A DNA stretch of 64,000 bases from Ewingella americana (GTDB lineage: Bacteria; Pseudomonadota; Gammaproteobacteria; Enterobacterales; Enterobacteriaceae): NCBI RefSeq assembly GCF_006438725.1, contig NZ_RCZD01000001.1:434001-498000 (forward strand). Direction: 5' to 3'. A program made the position numbers and the translations under genes. This document shows, piece after piece, positions 9,024 through 18,265 of this stretch (position 1 is the first letter of the stretch; each line of letters starts with the position of its first letter). Below the pieces are notes generated by a model that saw only the letters and a program-made list of their open reading frames with translations, was not told the origin of the DNA and made no database searches.

Positions 9024-10394
9024 TTAACCGACCGCTATTTTTTGGCGTACATCGTTCTTCTGTGAATAACGGTTCACTTTGTAAGGAATATCCAGGCGTT
9101 CTCTCAGCGTTTGGCTCTCCGTCGCCGGGTGCCAGTAGCCCCGTTCGGCCAGCACCGGCAGCACTAAGCGCGTGATGTCCTCCAGCGCTTCAGGCAGCAC
9201 CGGTCCGCTGATGATAAACCCGCTGGCACCGCCCTCTTCGACCCAACGGATAAAGGTGTCGGCCACCTGCTCCGGCGTGCCGAAAAACTCCCCCTTAGGC
9301 AACGTGGTCTGGAAGGCCACATCGCGCAGCGTCAGGTTGTGCTCCTTCGCCAGTCGTTTGATTTGATCGGTGGTCGAACGGAAGGTGTTCTGCCCGAGAT
9401 CGCCGACGTCCGGGAACGGCGCGTCGAGCGGGTACTGCGAAAAGTCGTGATGGTCAAAGAAACGCCCGAGATAGGCCAGCGCATCGTCAACGGAAATCAG
9501 TGACAGCAGCGTTTGATATTTGGCTTCAGCCTCGGCTTCGGTCGCGCCAACAATCGGGCTGATACCGGGGAAAATCCCCACCGGCTGACGCCCATTTTTC
9601 GCCACCTGTGCCTGCAATTTGGCAGAATACTCTTTGGCTTCCTCCAGCGTACGCGCATTGGTAAAGACCGCGTCGGCAGATTTCCCCGCCAGCGCGATGC
9701 CCGCTTCAGAAGCACCGGCCTGGAAAATCACCGGCTGGCCCTGTTGCGAACGCTTAATATTCAACGGCCCTTCCACCGAGAAAAATTGCCCCTGATGGTT
9801 GAGCTTATGCAGTTTGGCGGCGTCGAAAAACACCCCGCTTTCACGGTCACGGATAAAGGCATCGTCTTCCCATGAGTCCCACAACCCCTGCACCACGCTG
9901 ATGTACTCTTCGGCAATCTGATAGCGCAGCGCATGTTCCGGATGGTCTTTACCGAAGTTTTTCGCCGAACCCGCCAGCGGTGAGGTCACTACGTTCCAGC
10001 CCGCGCGGCCGTGACTGATATTGTCGATACTCGCCAGCTGGCGTGCCACGGTGAACGGGTCACTGTAGGAGGTGGAAATAGTGCCCGCGAGACCAATACG
10101 ATCCGTCACCGAGGCCAGCGCCGACAGCAGCGCCACCGGCTCAAAGCGGTTGAGAAAATGTGGCAGGGATTTTTCATTGATGTGCAGCCCGTCCGCCACA
10201 AACAGGAAGTCGAAATTGGCGGCTTCGGCCTTCAGCGCCAGTTCGCGAAAATAGGGGAAATTCACGCTGGCGTCCGCCGGCGCTTTTTCATGTCGCCATG
10301 AATTCATATGACCACCGGCACCGTGCAGCATCAGGCCCAGTTTTATGCTTTTTTTATTGGCAGAACGTTTAGTTGATTCAGGGAATTGGCTCAT
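9024..10394 (-). CDS. LLM-class flavin-dependent monooxygenase (NtaA/SnaA/DszA family)
   Basis: A 456-residue FMNH2-dependent monooxygenase. I chose the ATG at 10394 because CGGAGC lies about eight bases upstream; the longer frame adds 17 non-family residues. Family marks are the N-terminal '[19 protein letters not shown]', '[10 protein letters not shown]', '[16 protein letters not shown]', '[11 protein letters not shown]', 'NFG' and 'PVIFQAGAS'. Members oxidise chelators, sulfur heterocycles or N-acetyl-S-alkylcysteines with reduced flavin from a separate reductase, and no reductase gene is seen here. With a divergent M20 deacylase and amino acid transporters, the closest functional analogue is Bacillus YxeK/YtnJ, which cleave the C-S bond of N-acetylated S-modified cysteine (inference). 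Confidence 0.85.
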   Translation of the reverse strand: MSQFPESTKRSANKKSIKLGLMLHGAGGHMNSWRHEKAPADASVNFPYFRELALKAEAANFDFLFVADGLHINEKSLPHFLNRFEPVALLSALASVTDRIGLAGTISTSYSDPFTVARQLASIDNISHGRAGWNVVTSPLAGSAKNFGKDHPEHALRYQIAEEYISVVQGLWDSWEDDAFIRDRESGVFFDAAKLHKLNHQGQFFSVEGPLNIKRSQQGQPVIFQAGASEAGIALAGKSADAVFTNARTLEEAKEYSAKLQAQVAKNGRQPVGIFPGISPIVGATEAEAEAKYQTLLSLISVDDALAYLGRFFDHHDFSQYPLDAPFPDVGDLGQNTFRSTTDQIKRLAKEHNLTLRDVAFQTTLPKGEFFGTPEQVADTFIRWVEEGGASGFIISGPVLPEALEDITRLVLPVLAERGYWHPATESQTLRERLDIPYKVNRYSQKNDVRQKIAVG

Positions 10395-10483
10395 GTTCAG
10401 GCTCCGTAATAATCGCTTGGCGATAAGATACGAAAAGAATTTCATACAAGTTGCCGCAAGCTAAATATAAAAACCGTCGTTCT

Positions 10484-10509
10484 AATGTCATTAATTAGCT
10501 AATGACATT
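10484..10509. promoter_or_regulatory. Inverted repeat, candidate operator in the divergent LLM/M20 promoter region
   Basis: Perfect 10-base arms (AATGTCATTA at 10484-10493 and its complement at 10500-10509) are separated by six bases. It sits about 90 bases upstream of the monooxygenase start and about 150 bases upstream of the deacylase start, between two divergent genes. Symmetric arms and position fit a dimeric regulator site. The regulator is not identified. Confidence 0.45.
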
Positions 10510-10656
10510 CAGGGCAATAAACCCAAAAAGATATACGAAAAGATATAAATGATAACCAGAGGATATTTAGTAAAGCGGGGGAAACCGTTCAGGATTAAAC
10601 CGAGCATTCGATCTCCTGCCAGCTCCTGCTGATTAATAGAATAGGACGTAAAAAAT

Positions 10657-11841
10657 ATGAGCCTTTACTCTGCCGACGAAATACGCGGCGCCACATCGCA
10701 CACGCCCGCCTCTCTTGAGGAACGACTGATCGCCCATCGTCGTGAACTGCATCAGAACCCGGAGTTGTCGAATCACGAATTCGCTACCACCAAACGTATT
10801 ACCGCCTGGCTGAACCAGGCTGGTATTCGCATTCTGGACTTAGGCCTGAAGACCGGCGTGGTGGCTGAAATTGGCCCGCAGGACGGCCCGCTGGTGGCGC
10901 TGCGCGGTGATATCGACGCGCTGCCGATTCACGAAATTTCCGGCGTACCGTTCAGTTCGCAACAGGCGGGCGTGATGCACGCCTGCGGCCATGATTTCCA
11001 CACCTCGGTGATCCTCGGCGCGGCTTACCTGCTGAAAGCGCGGGAAGCTGAACTGAAGGGCCGTGTGCGGTTATTCTTCCAGCCTGCCGAAGAGCGTTTT
11101 AACGGCGCACTGCAACTGATTGAGGCCGGAGCGCTCAACAATGTCGATGCCATTTTTGGCCTGCACAATGCGCCGCAGTTGCCGGTCGGCACCTTCTCCA
11201 CCAAAGGGGGGGCGTTCTATGCCAACGTTGACCGCTTCCAGATAACCGTCACCGGCAAAGGCGCGCACGCCGCACACCCGGAAGACGGTATCGACAGCAT
11301 TGTCACCGCCAGCCACATCGTCACCGCTCTGCAAACCCTGGTCAGCCGCCACTTCAGCACTCAAGAGTCGGTGGTGGTCAGCGTCACCCGCATTGAGGGC
11401 GGCAATACGTGGAATGTGCTGCCACAGGAGGTCTACCTCGAAGGCACGGTGCGCACCCACAATGCACAGATCCGCGAACAGGTGCCGGAGAAAATCCGTC
11501 AGGTGATAACCGGCGTAGCCCAGGCACTGGGGGCCGAAGCCGAACTGTTCTGGTTCCCCGGCCCACCCGCCGTCGTCAATACTCCGCGTTGGGCCGAATT
11601 TGCCAGCGAAGCCGCCCGTGAGGCGGGGTATAACGTTGAACTGTCGGAGCCACAAATGGGTGGCGAAGACTTCGCGCATTATCTGCATCATGTCCCCGGC
11701 GCATTTGTCAGCATCGGTTCGGCCAGCGAATTCGGCTTACATCATCCTAAATTTAATCCGAATGAAAAAGCCATTTATCCAGCAGCCGTTTATTTCCAGC
11801 AATTAGCGGAAAAAGCGCTGAATGAATTAAAGGATAAATAG
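10657..11841 (+). CDS. M20-family amidohydrolase/N-acyl-amino acid deacylase
   Basis: A 394-residue cytoplasmic metallohydrolase of the HipO/AmaA/YxeP type. It has the metal site HACGHD (about residues 109-114), the catalytic PAEE, the lid-domain segment 'GKGAHAAHPEDGID', and the C-terminal 'MGGEDFAHYL' ligand region. The family removes an acyl group from N-acyl amino acids. It is transcribed divergently from the LLM monooxygenase. In a cysteine-salvage scheme it would release free cysteine from N-acetylcysteine after C-S cleavage (inference by analogy to Bacillus YxeP/YtnL). Confidence 0.88.
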   Translation: MSLYSADEIRGATSHTPASLEERLIAHRRELHQNPELSNHEFATTKRITAWLNQAGIRILDLGLKTGVVAEIGPQDGPLVALRGDIDALPIHEISGVPFSSQQAGVMHACGHDFHTSVILGAAYLLKAREAELKGRVRLFFQPAEERFNGALQLIEAGALNNVDAIFGLHNAPQLPVGTFSTKGGAFYANVDRFQITVTGKGAHAAHPEDGIDSIVTASHIVTALQTLVSRHFSTQESVVVSVTRIEGGNTWNVLPQEVYLEGTVRTHNAQIREQVPEKIRQVITGVAQALGAEAELFWFPGPPAVVNTPRWAEFASEAAREAGYNVELSEPQMGGEDFAHYLHHVPGAFVSIGSASEFGLHHPKFNPNEKAIYPAAVYFQQLAEKALNELKDK

Positions 11842-11860
11842 AAAAAATCCATACACGGCG

Positions 11861-11885
11861 AAACCGGCCCCCCCGGGCTGGTTTT
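11861..11885 (+). terminator. Terminator after the M20 hydrolase
   Basis: A 9-bp stem with one G-U pair (11861-11869 with 11876-11884) and a C-rich loop is followed by a short T run. It starts 20 bases after the stop. The remainder of the gap to 12161 is otherwise unremarkable and probably holds the promoter of the next gene. Confidence 0.5.
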
Positions 11886-12161
11886 ACCTGCGCGTGGTTT
11901 AAATAAGCTTAACCTCTGACCCGACGCCACAGAGTCCTTTAAACGCTCCCCTTTTAACCCAATGAATATCAAAGAGTATTAAAATACTCCCCCTCTCTGA
12001 TACAGATTAATTTCTGCTTCAAACATCATACAAAAACCCTATGAATGACCATGTTGTCATCCTCAGGGAAGCGCGATATTGTTTCGTTGAAGCGCGCTTT
12101 GCTACGACAACAGTAGTGAAAGATCTGGGTTGGCGTGCCCGTCCACAGAGAGGTTATCGCC

Positions 12162-13754
12162 ATGAGCGAAAATCCGGTTGGGCAGGCAGTAATGTCATCA
12201 CGCCCAGTCAATAATCCCCATGATTCACAGACCGTTATACGTTGTGCCCGACTCCTGACTTTCGATCCCGCCCGCCCGGAATGGCTTTGTGCTGACATTC
12301 TGATTAAGAACGGGGTGATTCAGGCCATAGATGCCGATCTTAGTGCACACATTGACGCTGAAACCCAGGTCATTGAGGCCCACGGACATCTGGTGATGCC
12401 GGGGTTGATCAACGCCCATTTCCACTCTCCTGCTAACTTTTTAAAGGGCATGCTCGACAGCCTGCCGCTTGAGCTGTTCATGCTGTATGAAGTGCCGGAA
12501 GGCAAGGATGCGGCAGTCAATGCCCGCACCGCCTATATCCGTACGCTGTTAGGTTGTGCTGAAATGCTCAAGCTGGGTGTCACGGCAGTGCAGGACGATG
12601 CATTCTTCCTTCCTTGCCCGTCGGCCGCCGAGATTGACGCCGTGATGTCGGCTTACCGTGACAGCGGGATCCGTGCCAGCGTCGCCCTTGATCAGACTGA
12701 AGTGCCCGAACTGCAAAAATTACCCTTCTTATCAGAGTTAGTTCCACCTGAACTCAAAGCCCAACTCCTGACCCCGCCGCCGATGTCAGCCAAAGCGTTA
12801 CTGGAGTATTACCACCAGTTCATTCAACGCTGGCATGGTCAGGAAAATGGCCGTTTACGTGCGGCGGTATCCTGCTCCGCGCCACAACGGGTCACACCAG
12901 AATACCTGCGGGAATTGGACAATCTAAGCAAACAATATGGCTTACCTTTTTATATCCATATGCTGGAAACACGCCTGCAGCGGGTGTTTGGAGAAGTTTG
13001 CCTGCAAAAACGTTCATTAATCCGTTATGTGGATGACCTTGGCCTGCTGTCTGAGCGCATGAATGTTATCCACGCGGTGTGGATTGATGACGAGGACATC
13101 GCCTGTCTGGCCCGTACCGGGGCTAAAGTTATTCACAATCCTATCAGTAACTTGCGACTTGGCAGCGGCGTGATGCCCTTCCACCGTCTCGCCAAGGCCG
13201 GCGTCACTATTGCGCTGGGTTCCGATGAGATCATCGCCGATGACAGCGTGAATTTGTGGTCAGTGATGAAAACCGCAGCGCTCATCCACACTCAGGGAGA
13301 TGCCAACCCCGACCACTGGCCAAAAGCCGATGAAATCCTTAACAGCATGTTTCACGGCGGTGCAGCGGCCATGTTGCAGGAAGATGAGTTAGGTCGTTTA
13401 CAGGTGGGTTATGCCGCTGATCTGATCATGCTCGACCTCGACTCACTGCCGTTTACGCCCCTCAATGATCTGCCCCGCCAGCTGGTCTATGCCGACGCCA
13501 GCCGAGCGGTTGTGATGACGATGGTGGCGGGTGAGGTTGTCATGCGCGATGGCCAATTATTAACCCTTGATGAAGCCGCATTACGTAAAGAAGCACGGGA
13601 ATTATTTGCCCGGTTAAGCACTCAACGCGACGCCTTAATGGAGCAAGCAGCGCAACGCCTGCCGTTTTATCGCGCGATGTATAACAAGTCTCTCACCATT
13701 GATGTCGGGATGAACCGCTGGGTTGGTGATGCCAATCCTGCGCAGAGTAAATAA
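12162..13754 (+). CDS. Amidohydrolase (TrzN/AtzB/SsnA-like deaminase or hydrolase)
   Basis: A 530-residue metal-dependent hydrolase. The ATG at 12162 has AGAGAGG upstream; the longer GTG frame is disfavoured. Typical sites are GLINAHFHS (first metal His pair), 'YIHML' (third His), 'NVIHAVWI' (fourth His) and 'ALGSDE' (Asp), followed by 'ADDSVNLWSVMK'. It ends with the beta-sandwich segment 'VGYAADLIMLDL'. Relatives deaminate or hydrolyse N-heterocycles such as guanine, thioadenosine derivatives and triazines. It is followed by an SsuABC/TauABC-type transporter that probably imports its substrate. The exact substrate cannot be read from sequence. Confidence 0.82.
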   Translation: MSENPVGQAVMSSRPVNNPHDSQTVIRCARLLTFDPARPEWLCADILIKNGVIQAIDADLSAHIDAETQVIEAHGHLVMPGLINAHFHSPANFLKGMLDSLPLELFMLYEVPEGKDAAVNARTAYIRTLLGCAEMLKLGVTAVQDDAFFLPCPSAAEIDAVMSAYRDSGIRASVALDQTEVPELQKLPFLSELVPPELKAQLLTPPPMSAKALLEYYHQFIQRWHGQENGRLRAAVSCSAPQRVTPEYLRELDNLSKQYGLPFYIHMLETRLQRVFGEVCLQKRSLIRYVDDLGLLSERMNVIHAVWIDDEDIACLARTGAKVIHNPISNLRLGSGVMPFHRLAKAGVTIALGSDEIIADDSVNLWSVMKTAALIHTQGDANPDHWPKADEILNSMFHGGAAAMLQEDELGRLQVGYAADLIMLDLDSLPFTPLNDLPRQLVYADASRAVVMTMVAGEVVMRDGQLLTLDEAALRKEARELFARLSTQRDALMEQAAQRLPFYRAMYNKSLTIDVGMNRWVGDANPAQSK

Positions 13755-13886
13755 CTTTCTGCGCGATGTTTCATCAAAACCTGGATAAGCCACAGACATC
13801 GAAATACGGCTAAGCGCAGGGGGATCCCCCGCACGTATTTTCCGCTATGACGAGTCTATATCACCGCGAATAATGAGGAATACAGC

Positions 13887-14909
13887 ATGTTGAAGAAAAG
13901 CAAATTAACTCAGGCCCTTCTTTCCGCTTCTTTTATTATGGCTGCTTGTTCAGCGACGCCGTCGGCTAATGCGGCAGAGAAAGAGATGCGCGTTATCTGT
14001 AATAACTGGTCAGGTTTTGCACCGGTATTTGTTGCCAGTGATTTAGGGTATTTCAAAAAACTGGGACTAAAAGTGGATGTGAAGTTTGACGACGCGCAGT
14101 CCGATGCCATGGCCGCCATCACCGCCGGTGATGTGGAAGTTGATATGCGCACCATCGATGACTATCAGCGACGTCCAAGAACCGCCTCAACGCCGGGCGT
14201 GATCATCGGTACTATTGATGAATCCACCGGCGGCGATGGCGTCGTCGCCGAGGGTTCGGTGAAAACGGTGGCAGACCTGAAAGGCAAAACTGTTGCCATC
14301 GAAAATGACATTCCAGCCTATTTACTGCTGGAGCTGGAATTAAAGAAAGCCGGCATGAGCTATAACGATCTGAACATTAAACAAACCTCCGGCTCCGACG
14401 CGCTGTCTGTATTTGCTGATCCGCACGTTAGCGCTATTGGTACCTTCCAGCCGTTTATGAATAAAGCGGTGGAATTACAGAAAAAACGAGGTGCTCATAT
14501 TATTGTTTCCTCAGCAGCCTATCCCGGCACCATCGTTGATGTGATGATCGTTAACCAGAAGAAGCTACAGGCTGATCCCGTCGCCTATCGTGATTTCCTG
14601 ATTGGGATCTACAAAGCCGTGGCTTATTACCAACAGAACCCGACAAACTTTATTCATCTGGCAGCGCCGCATTTCGGCCTGAGTGACAAAGACTTTAAAG
14701 ACAGTATCGACGGCAGTCTCGCCTATACCAATCTGGCAGAGGTCAAAAAATATTTAGGTGAAACCCAAAATCCGGGGCCGGCTTATCAGATTTTTGACTC
14801 GCTGATGCAACTCAATGTCGAAAATAAAGCCGCCGATAGCCTGTTATCCGCCCAAAAATCGATCGACACATCGGTGGTCAATAACATCTCAGACTCGGAT
14901 CTGCACTAA
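13887..14909 (+). CDS. SsuA/TauA/NMT1-type ABC transporter substrate-binding protein
   Basis: A 340-residue periplasmic receptor. The N-terminus is a signal peptide; 'IMAACSATPSANAAEK' leaves open either a lipobox Cys or Sec cleavage at ANA-AE. The mature part has the NMT1/SsuA hallmarks 'VICNNWSGFAPVFVASDLGYFKKLGL', 'DAMAAITAGDVEVDMRTIDD', 'DLKGKTVAIE' and 'VDVMIVN'. The next gene overlaps by one base (TAATG). Such receptors bind sulfonates, nitrate, taurine or pyrimidines. The amidohydrolase upstream points to a nitrogen heterocycle, but this is inference. Confidence 0.85.
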   Translation: MLKKSKLTQALLSASFIMAACSATPSANAAEKEMRVICNNWSGFAPVFVASDLGYFKKLGLKVDVKFDDAQSDAMAAITAGDVEVDMRTIDDYQRRPRTASTPGVIIGTIDESTGGDGVVAEGSVKTVADLKGKTVAIENDIPAYLLLELELKKAGMSYNDLNIKQTSGSDALSVFADPHVSAIGTFQPFMNKAVELQKKRGAHIIVSSAAYPGTIVDVMIVNQKKLQADPVAYRDFLIGIYKAVAYYQQNPTNFIHLAAPHFGLSDKDFKDSIDGSLAYTNLAEVKKYLGETQNPGPAYQIFDSLMQLNVENKAADSLLSAQKSIDTSVVNNISDSDLH

Positions 14910-15697
14910 TGGGCTTCCTGCAGATAGATTTTTCACTGCGGGGGACGTTGACCCGCACTGAAAAAGTGGTGATTGGCATCAGCACCAGCGTGTTATTGCT
15001 CGCCGGGTGGCAGATATCGTCCTGGCTGGGCTGGCTGGATCCGATATTCCTGCCCTCTCCGGTCGCCATTCTGAGCAGTCTTAATACGCTGTTAATACAG
15101 CAGAATTTGCTGGGTAATGCGGGGATATCCATCGAGCGAATATTACTGGCGTTCACCCTTTCAGTGGTAATGGCCGTGCCACTGGGATTATTAATGAGCA
15201 GCTATCCGGTCATTAATGCCGCACTGGAGCCGGTGAATGATTTCATTCGCTACTTGCCGACGCCTGCGCTGGTTCCCATCAGTATTATCTGGTTTGGTAT
15301 TGGCGAGGAGACCAAGATATTTCTGCTGTGGCTGGGCACTTTCTTTCAATTAATTTTGCTGGTGGTCGAGGATGCCAACCGGGTACCCGATGAATTCATT
15401 GAAATGGCAAAAACACTGGGGGCCAAACCCTGGCAGATTATTAAAGACATTATCTGGCCTACCATGCTGCCTTCATTATTCAATAATCTGCGGGTAATGC
15501 TTGGCTGGTGCTGGACGTATTTGATTCTGGCCGAAATTGTCGCCTCCGACAGCGGCCTGGGCTTTATTATCTGGAATGCCCGGCGTTATATGCAAACCGA
15601 TCAAATGATGGCTGGTGTTTTTGTTATTGGCATCATCGGCATGGTGAGCGATCAGCTAATGCGCTCCCTCCATCGCCGCCTCTTCCACTATCAGTGA
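14909..15697 (+). CDS. ABC transporter permease (SsuC/TauC type)
   Basis: A 262-residue inner membrane permease with about six hydrophobic helices. It has the SsuC-type opening 'WLGWLDPIFLPSPVAILSSL', the segment 'NDFIRYLPTPALVPISIIWFG' and the EAA loop 'EMAKTLGAKPWQIIKDIIWPTMLPS'. It starts within the stop codon region of the receptor gene and is 15 bases upstream of the ATPase. It forms a three-gene importer with its neighbours. Confidence 0.9.
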   Translation: MGFLQIDFSLRGTLTRTEKVVIGISTSVLLLAGWQISSWLGWLDPIFLPSPVAILSSLNTLLIQQNLLGNAGISIERILLAFTLSVVMAVPLGLLMSSYPVINAALEPVNDFIRYLPTPALVPISIIWFGIGEETKIFLLWLGTFFQLILLVVEDANRVPDEFIEMAKTLGAKPWQIIKDIIWPTMLPSLFNNLRVMLGWCWTYLILAEIVASDSGLGFIIWNARRYMQTDQMMAGVFVIGIIGMVSDQLMRSLHRRLFHYQ

Positions 15698-15712
15698 TAC
15701 CGGGATATTGCC

Positions 15713-16489
15713 ATGTCAGCAGAGTATTTGGTTTTTGATCGTGTCACCAAACAGTTTGGTGACTTACCGGTGGTCGTGCAGCCGTTTAATCTGGCTATTC
15801 CTAAAGGCCAGTTTACGGTTTTTCTTGGCCCCTCGGGCTGCGGAAAAACCACCTTAATGCGCATGTCAGGCGGGCTGGATACACCCACTCAGGGTGAAAT
15901 CCGCCTCGAGGGCGAAATGATCAGTCAGCCCGATTCACGGCGCGGCATGGTTTTCCAATCCTACTCCTCGTTTCCCTGGATGACTGTGGCGCAGAATGTC
16001 GCTTTCGGGATGCGTTATAACTCGAAATTCGATAAGCAGACCGTGCAAAAACGCACCGCACACTATTTAGCGCTGGTGGGATTAAGCGATTTTGCCGACG
16101 TTTACCCGGCGAAAATATCCGGCGGCATGCGCCAGCGGGTAGCCATCGCCAGAACATTGGCGGCAGGTTCAGAAATTCTGCTGATGGATGAGCCTTTTGG
16201 CGCGCTGGATGCACAACGGCGTGAACAGTTACAACTGGAACTGCGGAAAATACAAAGTGAGGAGTCACGGACGGTTATTTTCGTCACTCATGATGTTGAA
16301 GAATCGGTATTTCTTGCCGACCGTATCGTGATTTTTTCATCCCGCCCGACTCGCATATTGGAGGATATCGATGTCACCGCCCTGCTGGGTAGCCAAAGAA
16401 CGCTGTCTTTGCGCGACAGTCAGGATTTTTTCCAACTGAAAACCCGGGTGCTCCAGGCGGTTCGTGCTGCTAATGCCGAGTCCCTGTAG
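15713..16489 (+). CDS. ABC transporter ATP-binding protein (SsuB/TauB type)
   Basis: A 258-residue ATPase with Walker A (GPSGCGKTTLMR), Q-loop (GMVFQSYSSFPWMTV), signature (ISGGMRQRVAIARTLA), Walker B (ILLMDEPFGALDAQ) and switch His (FVTHDVEES). The Gly-Met-Arg signature variant is normal in the nitrate/sulfonate group. It closes the amidohydrolase-linked importer operon and is followed by a hairpin. Confidence 0.9.
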   Translation: MSAEYLVFDRVTKQFGDLPVVVQPFNLAIPKGQFTVFLGPSGCGKTTLMRMSGGLDTPTQGEIRLEGEMISQPDSRRGMVFQSYSSFPWMTVAQNVAFGMRYNSKFDKQTVQKRTAHYLALVGLSDFADVYPAKISGGMRQRVAIARTLAAGSEILLMDEPFGALDAQRREQLQLELRKIQSEESRTVIFVTHDVEESVFLADRIVIFSSRPTRILEDIDVTALLGSQRTLSLRDSQDFFQLKTRVLQAVRAANAESL

Positions 16490-16515
16490 CCCTGCGTTGA
16501 TGTAATAGCCCGTAA

Positions 16516-16548
16516 ACCTGAAGGTGCCGGTTCTGGTCACCTTCAGGT
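16516..16548 (+). terminator. Hairpin after the SsuB-type gene
   Basis: Perfect 11-bp arms (16516-16526 and 16538-16548) begin 27 bases after the stop. There is no U tract, so termination strength is uncertain. The rest of the gap to 16776 is T-rich and presumably contains the promoter of the following receptor gene. Confidence 0.5.
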
Positions 16549-16776
16549 CACTCTAGCAGCCTGCTAACCCGCCGCCCTTTTACGCCGCCATTAATTCCTT
16601 CCTTTCCCTGTAATTCGCCTTTCCCTTTATTTTTTATGGACAAAATTTTCAGCCCCCTTATTTGCCTTTTATCAGTTTAGTTATTTAATTTTGTTGTTTT
16701 ACATCCCCTCAGCGCTCGGGAATAGTGAATTCAACACCTGCTAAGACCGATAAAACAATAAGGGATAATAACAAAA

Positions 16777-17709
16777 ATGATGCATAGCGCTAAATTAGCT
16801 AAATTAACCGCAGTGGCCGCCGTGGTCCTTTTCTCCGGGGTAGCCAATGCCGCACCGGGCATTGACCTGATCGCCAATGAAACGCCGATTAACACACCAA
16901 AGAGTGCGGAAGCGGCGGCAAAAATTCCGGCCAACTTTAAGTTTGTGGAGCCCGGCACGCTGACCGTGGCGCTGGCCGTCTTAGGCAGCGCACCGCCGTT
17001 CGGGCTGTTTGCCCGTGACAACAAAACGGTGATCGGCAGCGAAGCGGACATCGCCCGTCTGGTGGCCGACGGCCTGGGGCTGAAACTCAAAGTGGTACCC
17101 GCTTCGTGGGAAGACTGGCCGCTTGGCGTTACCTCCGGCAAATATGACGCCGCCATCTACAACATTACCGTCACCAAAGAGCGCAAAACCAAATTCGATT
17201 TTGCCACCTACCGTCAGGATACGCTGGGCTTCTACGTGAAAACCGGCAGCAAAATTAAATCCATTACCTCCGCACCGGATATCGCCGGTAAGAAAATCAT
17301 CGTCGGTTCCGGCACCAATCAGGAAGCCATTCTGCTGGCCTGGGATAAAGAGAATCAGGCCAAAGGTCTGGCGCCCTTCCAGCCGCAATATGTCACCGAT
17401 GACGCCGCCGCCACGCTGGCGATTCAGTCTGGCCGCGCCGACGCCACCTTCGGGCCGAACGTCACCGGCGCGTATAAATCACTGCTGACCGGCAAAACCG
17501 TGCTGGTCGGTACCGTCGCCGGTGGCTGGCCGAAAACCGCCAACATCGCGGTGACGCTGAAGAAAGGCAACGGACTGGTAGATGCGGTGCAGGCCTCGCT
17601 CAACAGCGCCATCGCCAGCGGCAGCTACCTGAAAGTACTGGACCGCTGGGGCGAGAGCGTCGAGAAAATCGACCACTCTGAAATCAACCCGCCGGGTCTC
17701 GGCGACTAA
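16777..17709 (+). CDS. Amino acid ABC transporter substrate-binding protein
   Basis: A 310-residue periplasmic receptor of the family 3 type, with a signal peptide (residues 1-25, ending GVANA). There is an unusual acidic/Ala spacer of about 30 residues before the fold starts at 'PGTLTVALAVLGSAPPFGLF'. Fold marks are 'GSEADIARLVADGLGLKLKVVP' and 'KYDAAIYNITVTKERKTKFDFA'. It leads an operon of receptor, GNAT acetyltransferase, permease and ATPase. It belongs to the same functional group as the receptor at 8020-8847 but is clearly a different lineage. Confidence 0.87.
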   Translation: MMHSAKLAKLTAVAAVVLFSGVANAAPGIDLIANETPINTPKSAEAAAKIPANFKFVEPGTLTVALAVLGSAPPFGLFARDNKTVIGSEADIARLVADGLGLKLKVVPASWEDWPLGVTSGKYDAAIYNITVTKERKTKFDFATYRQDTLGFYVKTGSKIKSITSAPDIAGKKIIVGSGTNQEAILLAWDKENQAKGLAPFQPQYVTDDAAATLAIQSGRADATFGPNVTGAYKSLLTGKTVLVGTVAGGWPKTANIAVTLKKGNGLVDAVQASLNSAIASGSYLKVLDRWGESVEKIDHSEINPPGLGD

Positions 17710-17734
17710 CCATCACGCTCAGCAGGAGCCGACC

Positions 17735-18265
17735 ATGAGCCAGGATATTTTCATACAAACCCTGCCGGATGATCCGCTGATCGCCCCGGTGATCGACGGC
17801 TTGTTCGGCGAATACCGCGCCCGTTACGGTGACTATTTTGGCGAACAGGAACAGGAGCCGCTGAGCTATTACGCGCCGCCGGACGGGGTGTTTATTGTGT
17901 TACTGCGTGAAGGCGTGCCCATTGCGATGGGCGCATTCAAACGCTATGACGCCGAGACCGCTGAACTCAAACGCATCTGGACCGACCGCACCCTGCGCCG
18001 TCAGGGTCTGGCACAAAAAATCCTGATTGAGCTGGAACAGCGGGCGCAGGCATTAGGTTACCGCCAGCTGTTTCTGACCACCGGTTTCCGCCAGACCGAA
18101 GCCGTCGGGTTATACCTTTCCAACGGCTATCAGCCGCAGTTCGATACCCGCGTGGATCCGGTGGTCTACTCACTGCCGCCGTATGACGGCAGATTGCCCT
18201 TTACCAAGGCGCTGCCGGTGACACACGCCGCGGCGCTGAACGTGGCGGAGAACGTGTATGACTGA
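17735..18265 (+). CDS. GNAT N-acetyltransferase in the amino acid ABC operon
   Basis: A 176-residue GNAT enzyme. The acetyl-CoA site is RRQGLAQKIL, preceded by the beta-strand 'AELKRIWTD' and followed by 'LTTGFRQTEAVGLYLSNGY'. AGGAG precedes the ATG. The gene sits between receptor and permease and overlaps the permease start by 8 bases, so acetylation is tied to uptake of the substrate. The analogous position is held by YxeL/YtmI-type acetyltransferases in Bacillus operons for S-modified cysteines. Detoxification of an imported amino acid is an alternative. Confidence 0.85.
   Translation: MSQDIFIQTLPDDPLIAPVIDGLFGEYRARYGDYFGEQEQEPLSYYAPPDGVFIVLLREGVPIAMGAFKRYDAETAELKRIWTDRTLRRQGLAQKILIELEQRAQALGYRQLFLTTGFRQTEAVGLYLSNGYQPQFDTRVDPVVYSLPPYDGRLPFTKALPVTHAAALNVAENVYD

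Noticed and set aside
11071-11691. 206-residue minus-strand frame inside the M20 hydrolase
   Set aside because: Shadow frame in a GC-rich gene with no ribosome binding site or family resemblance.
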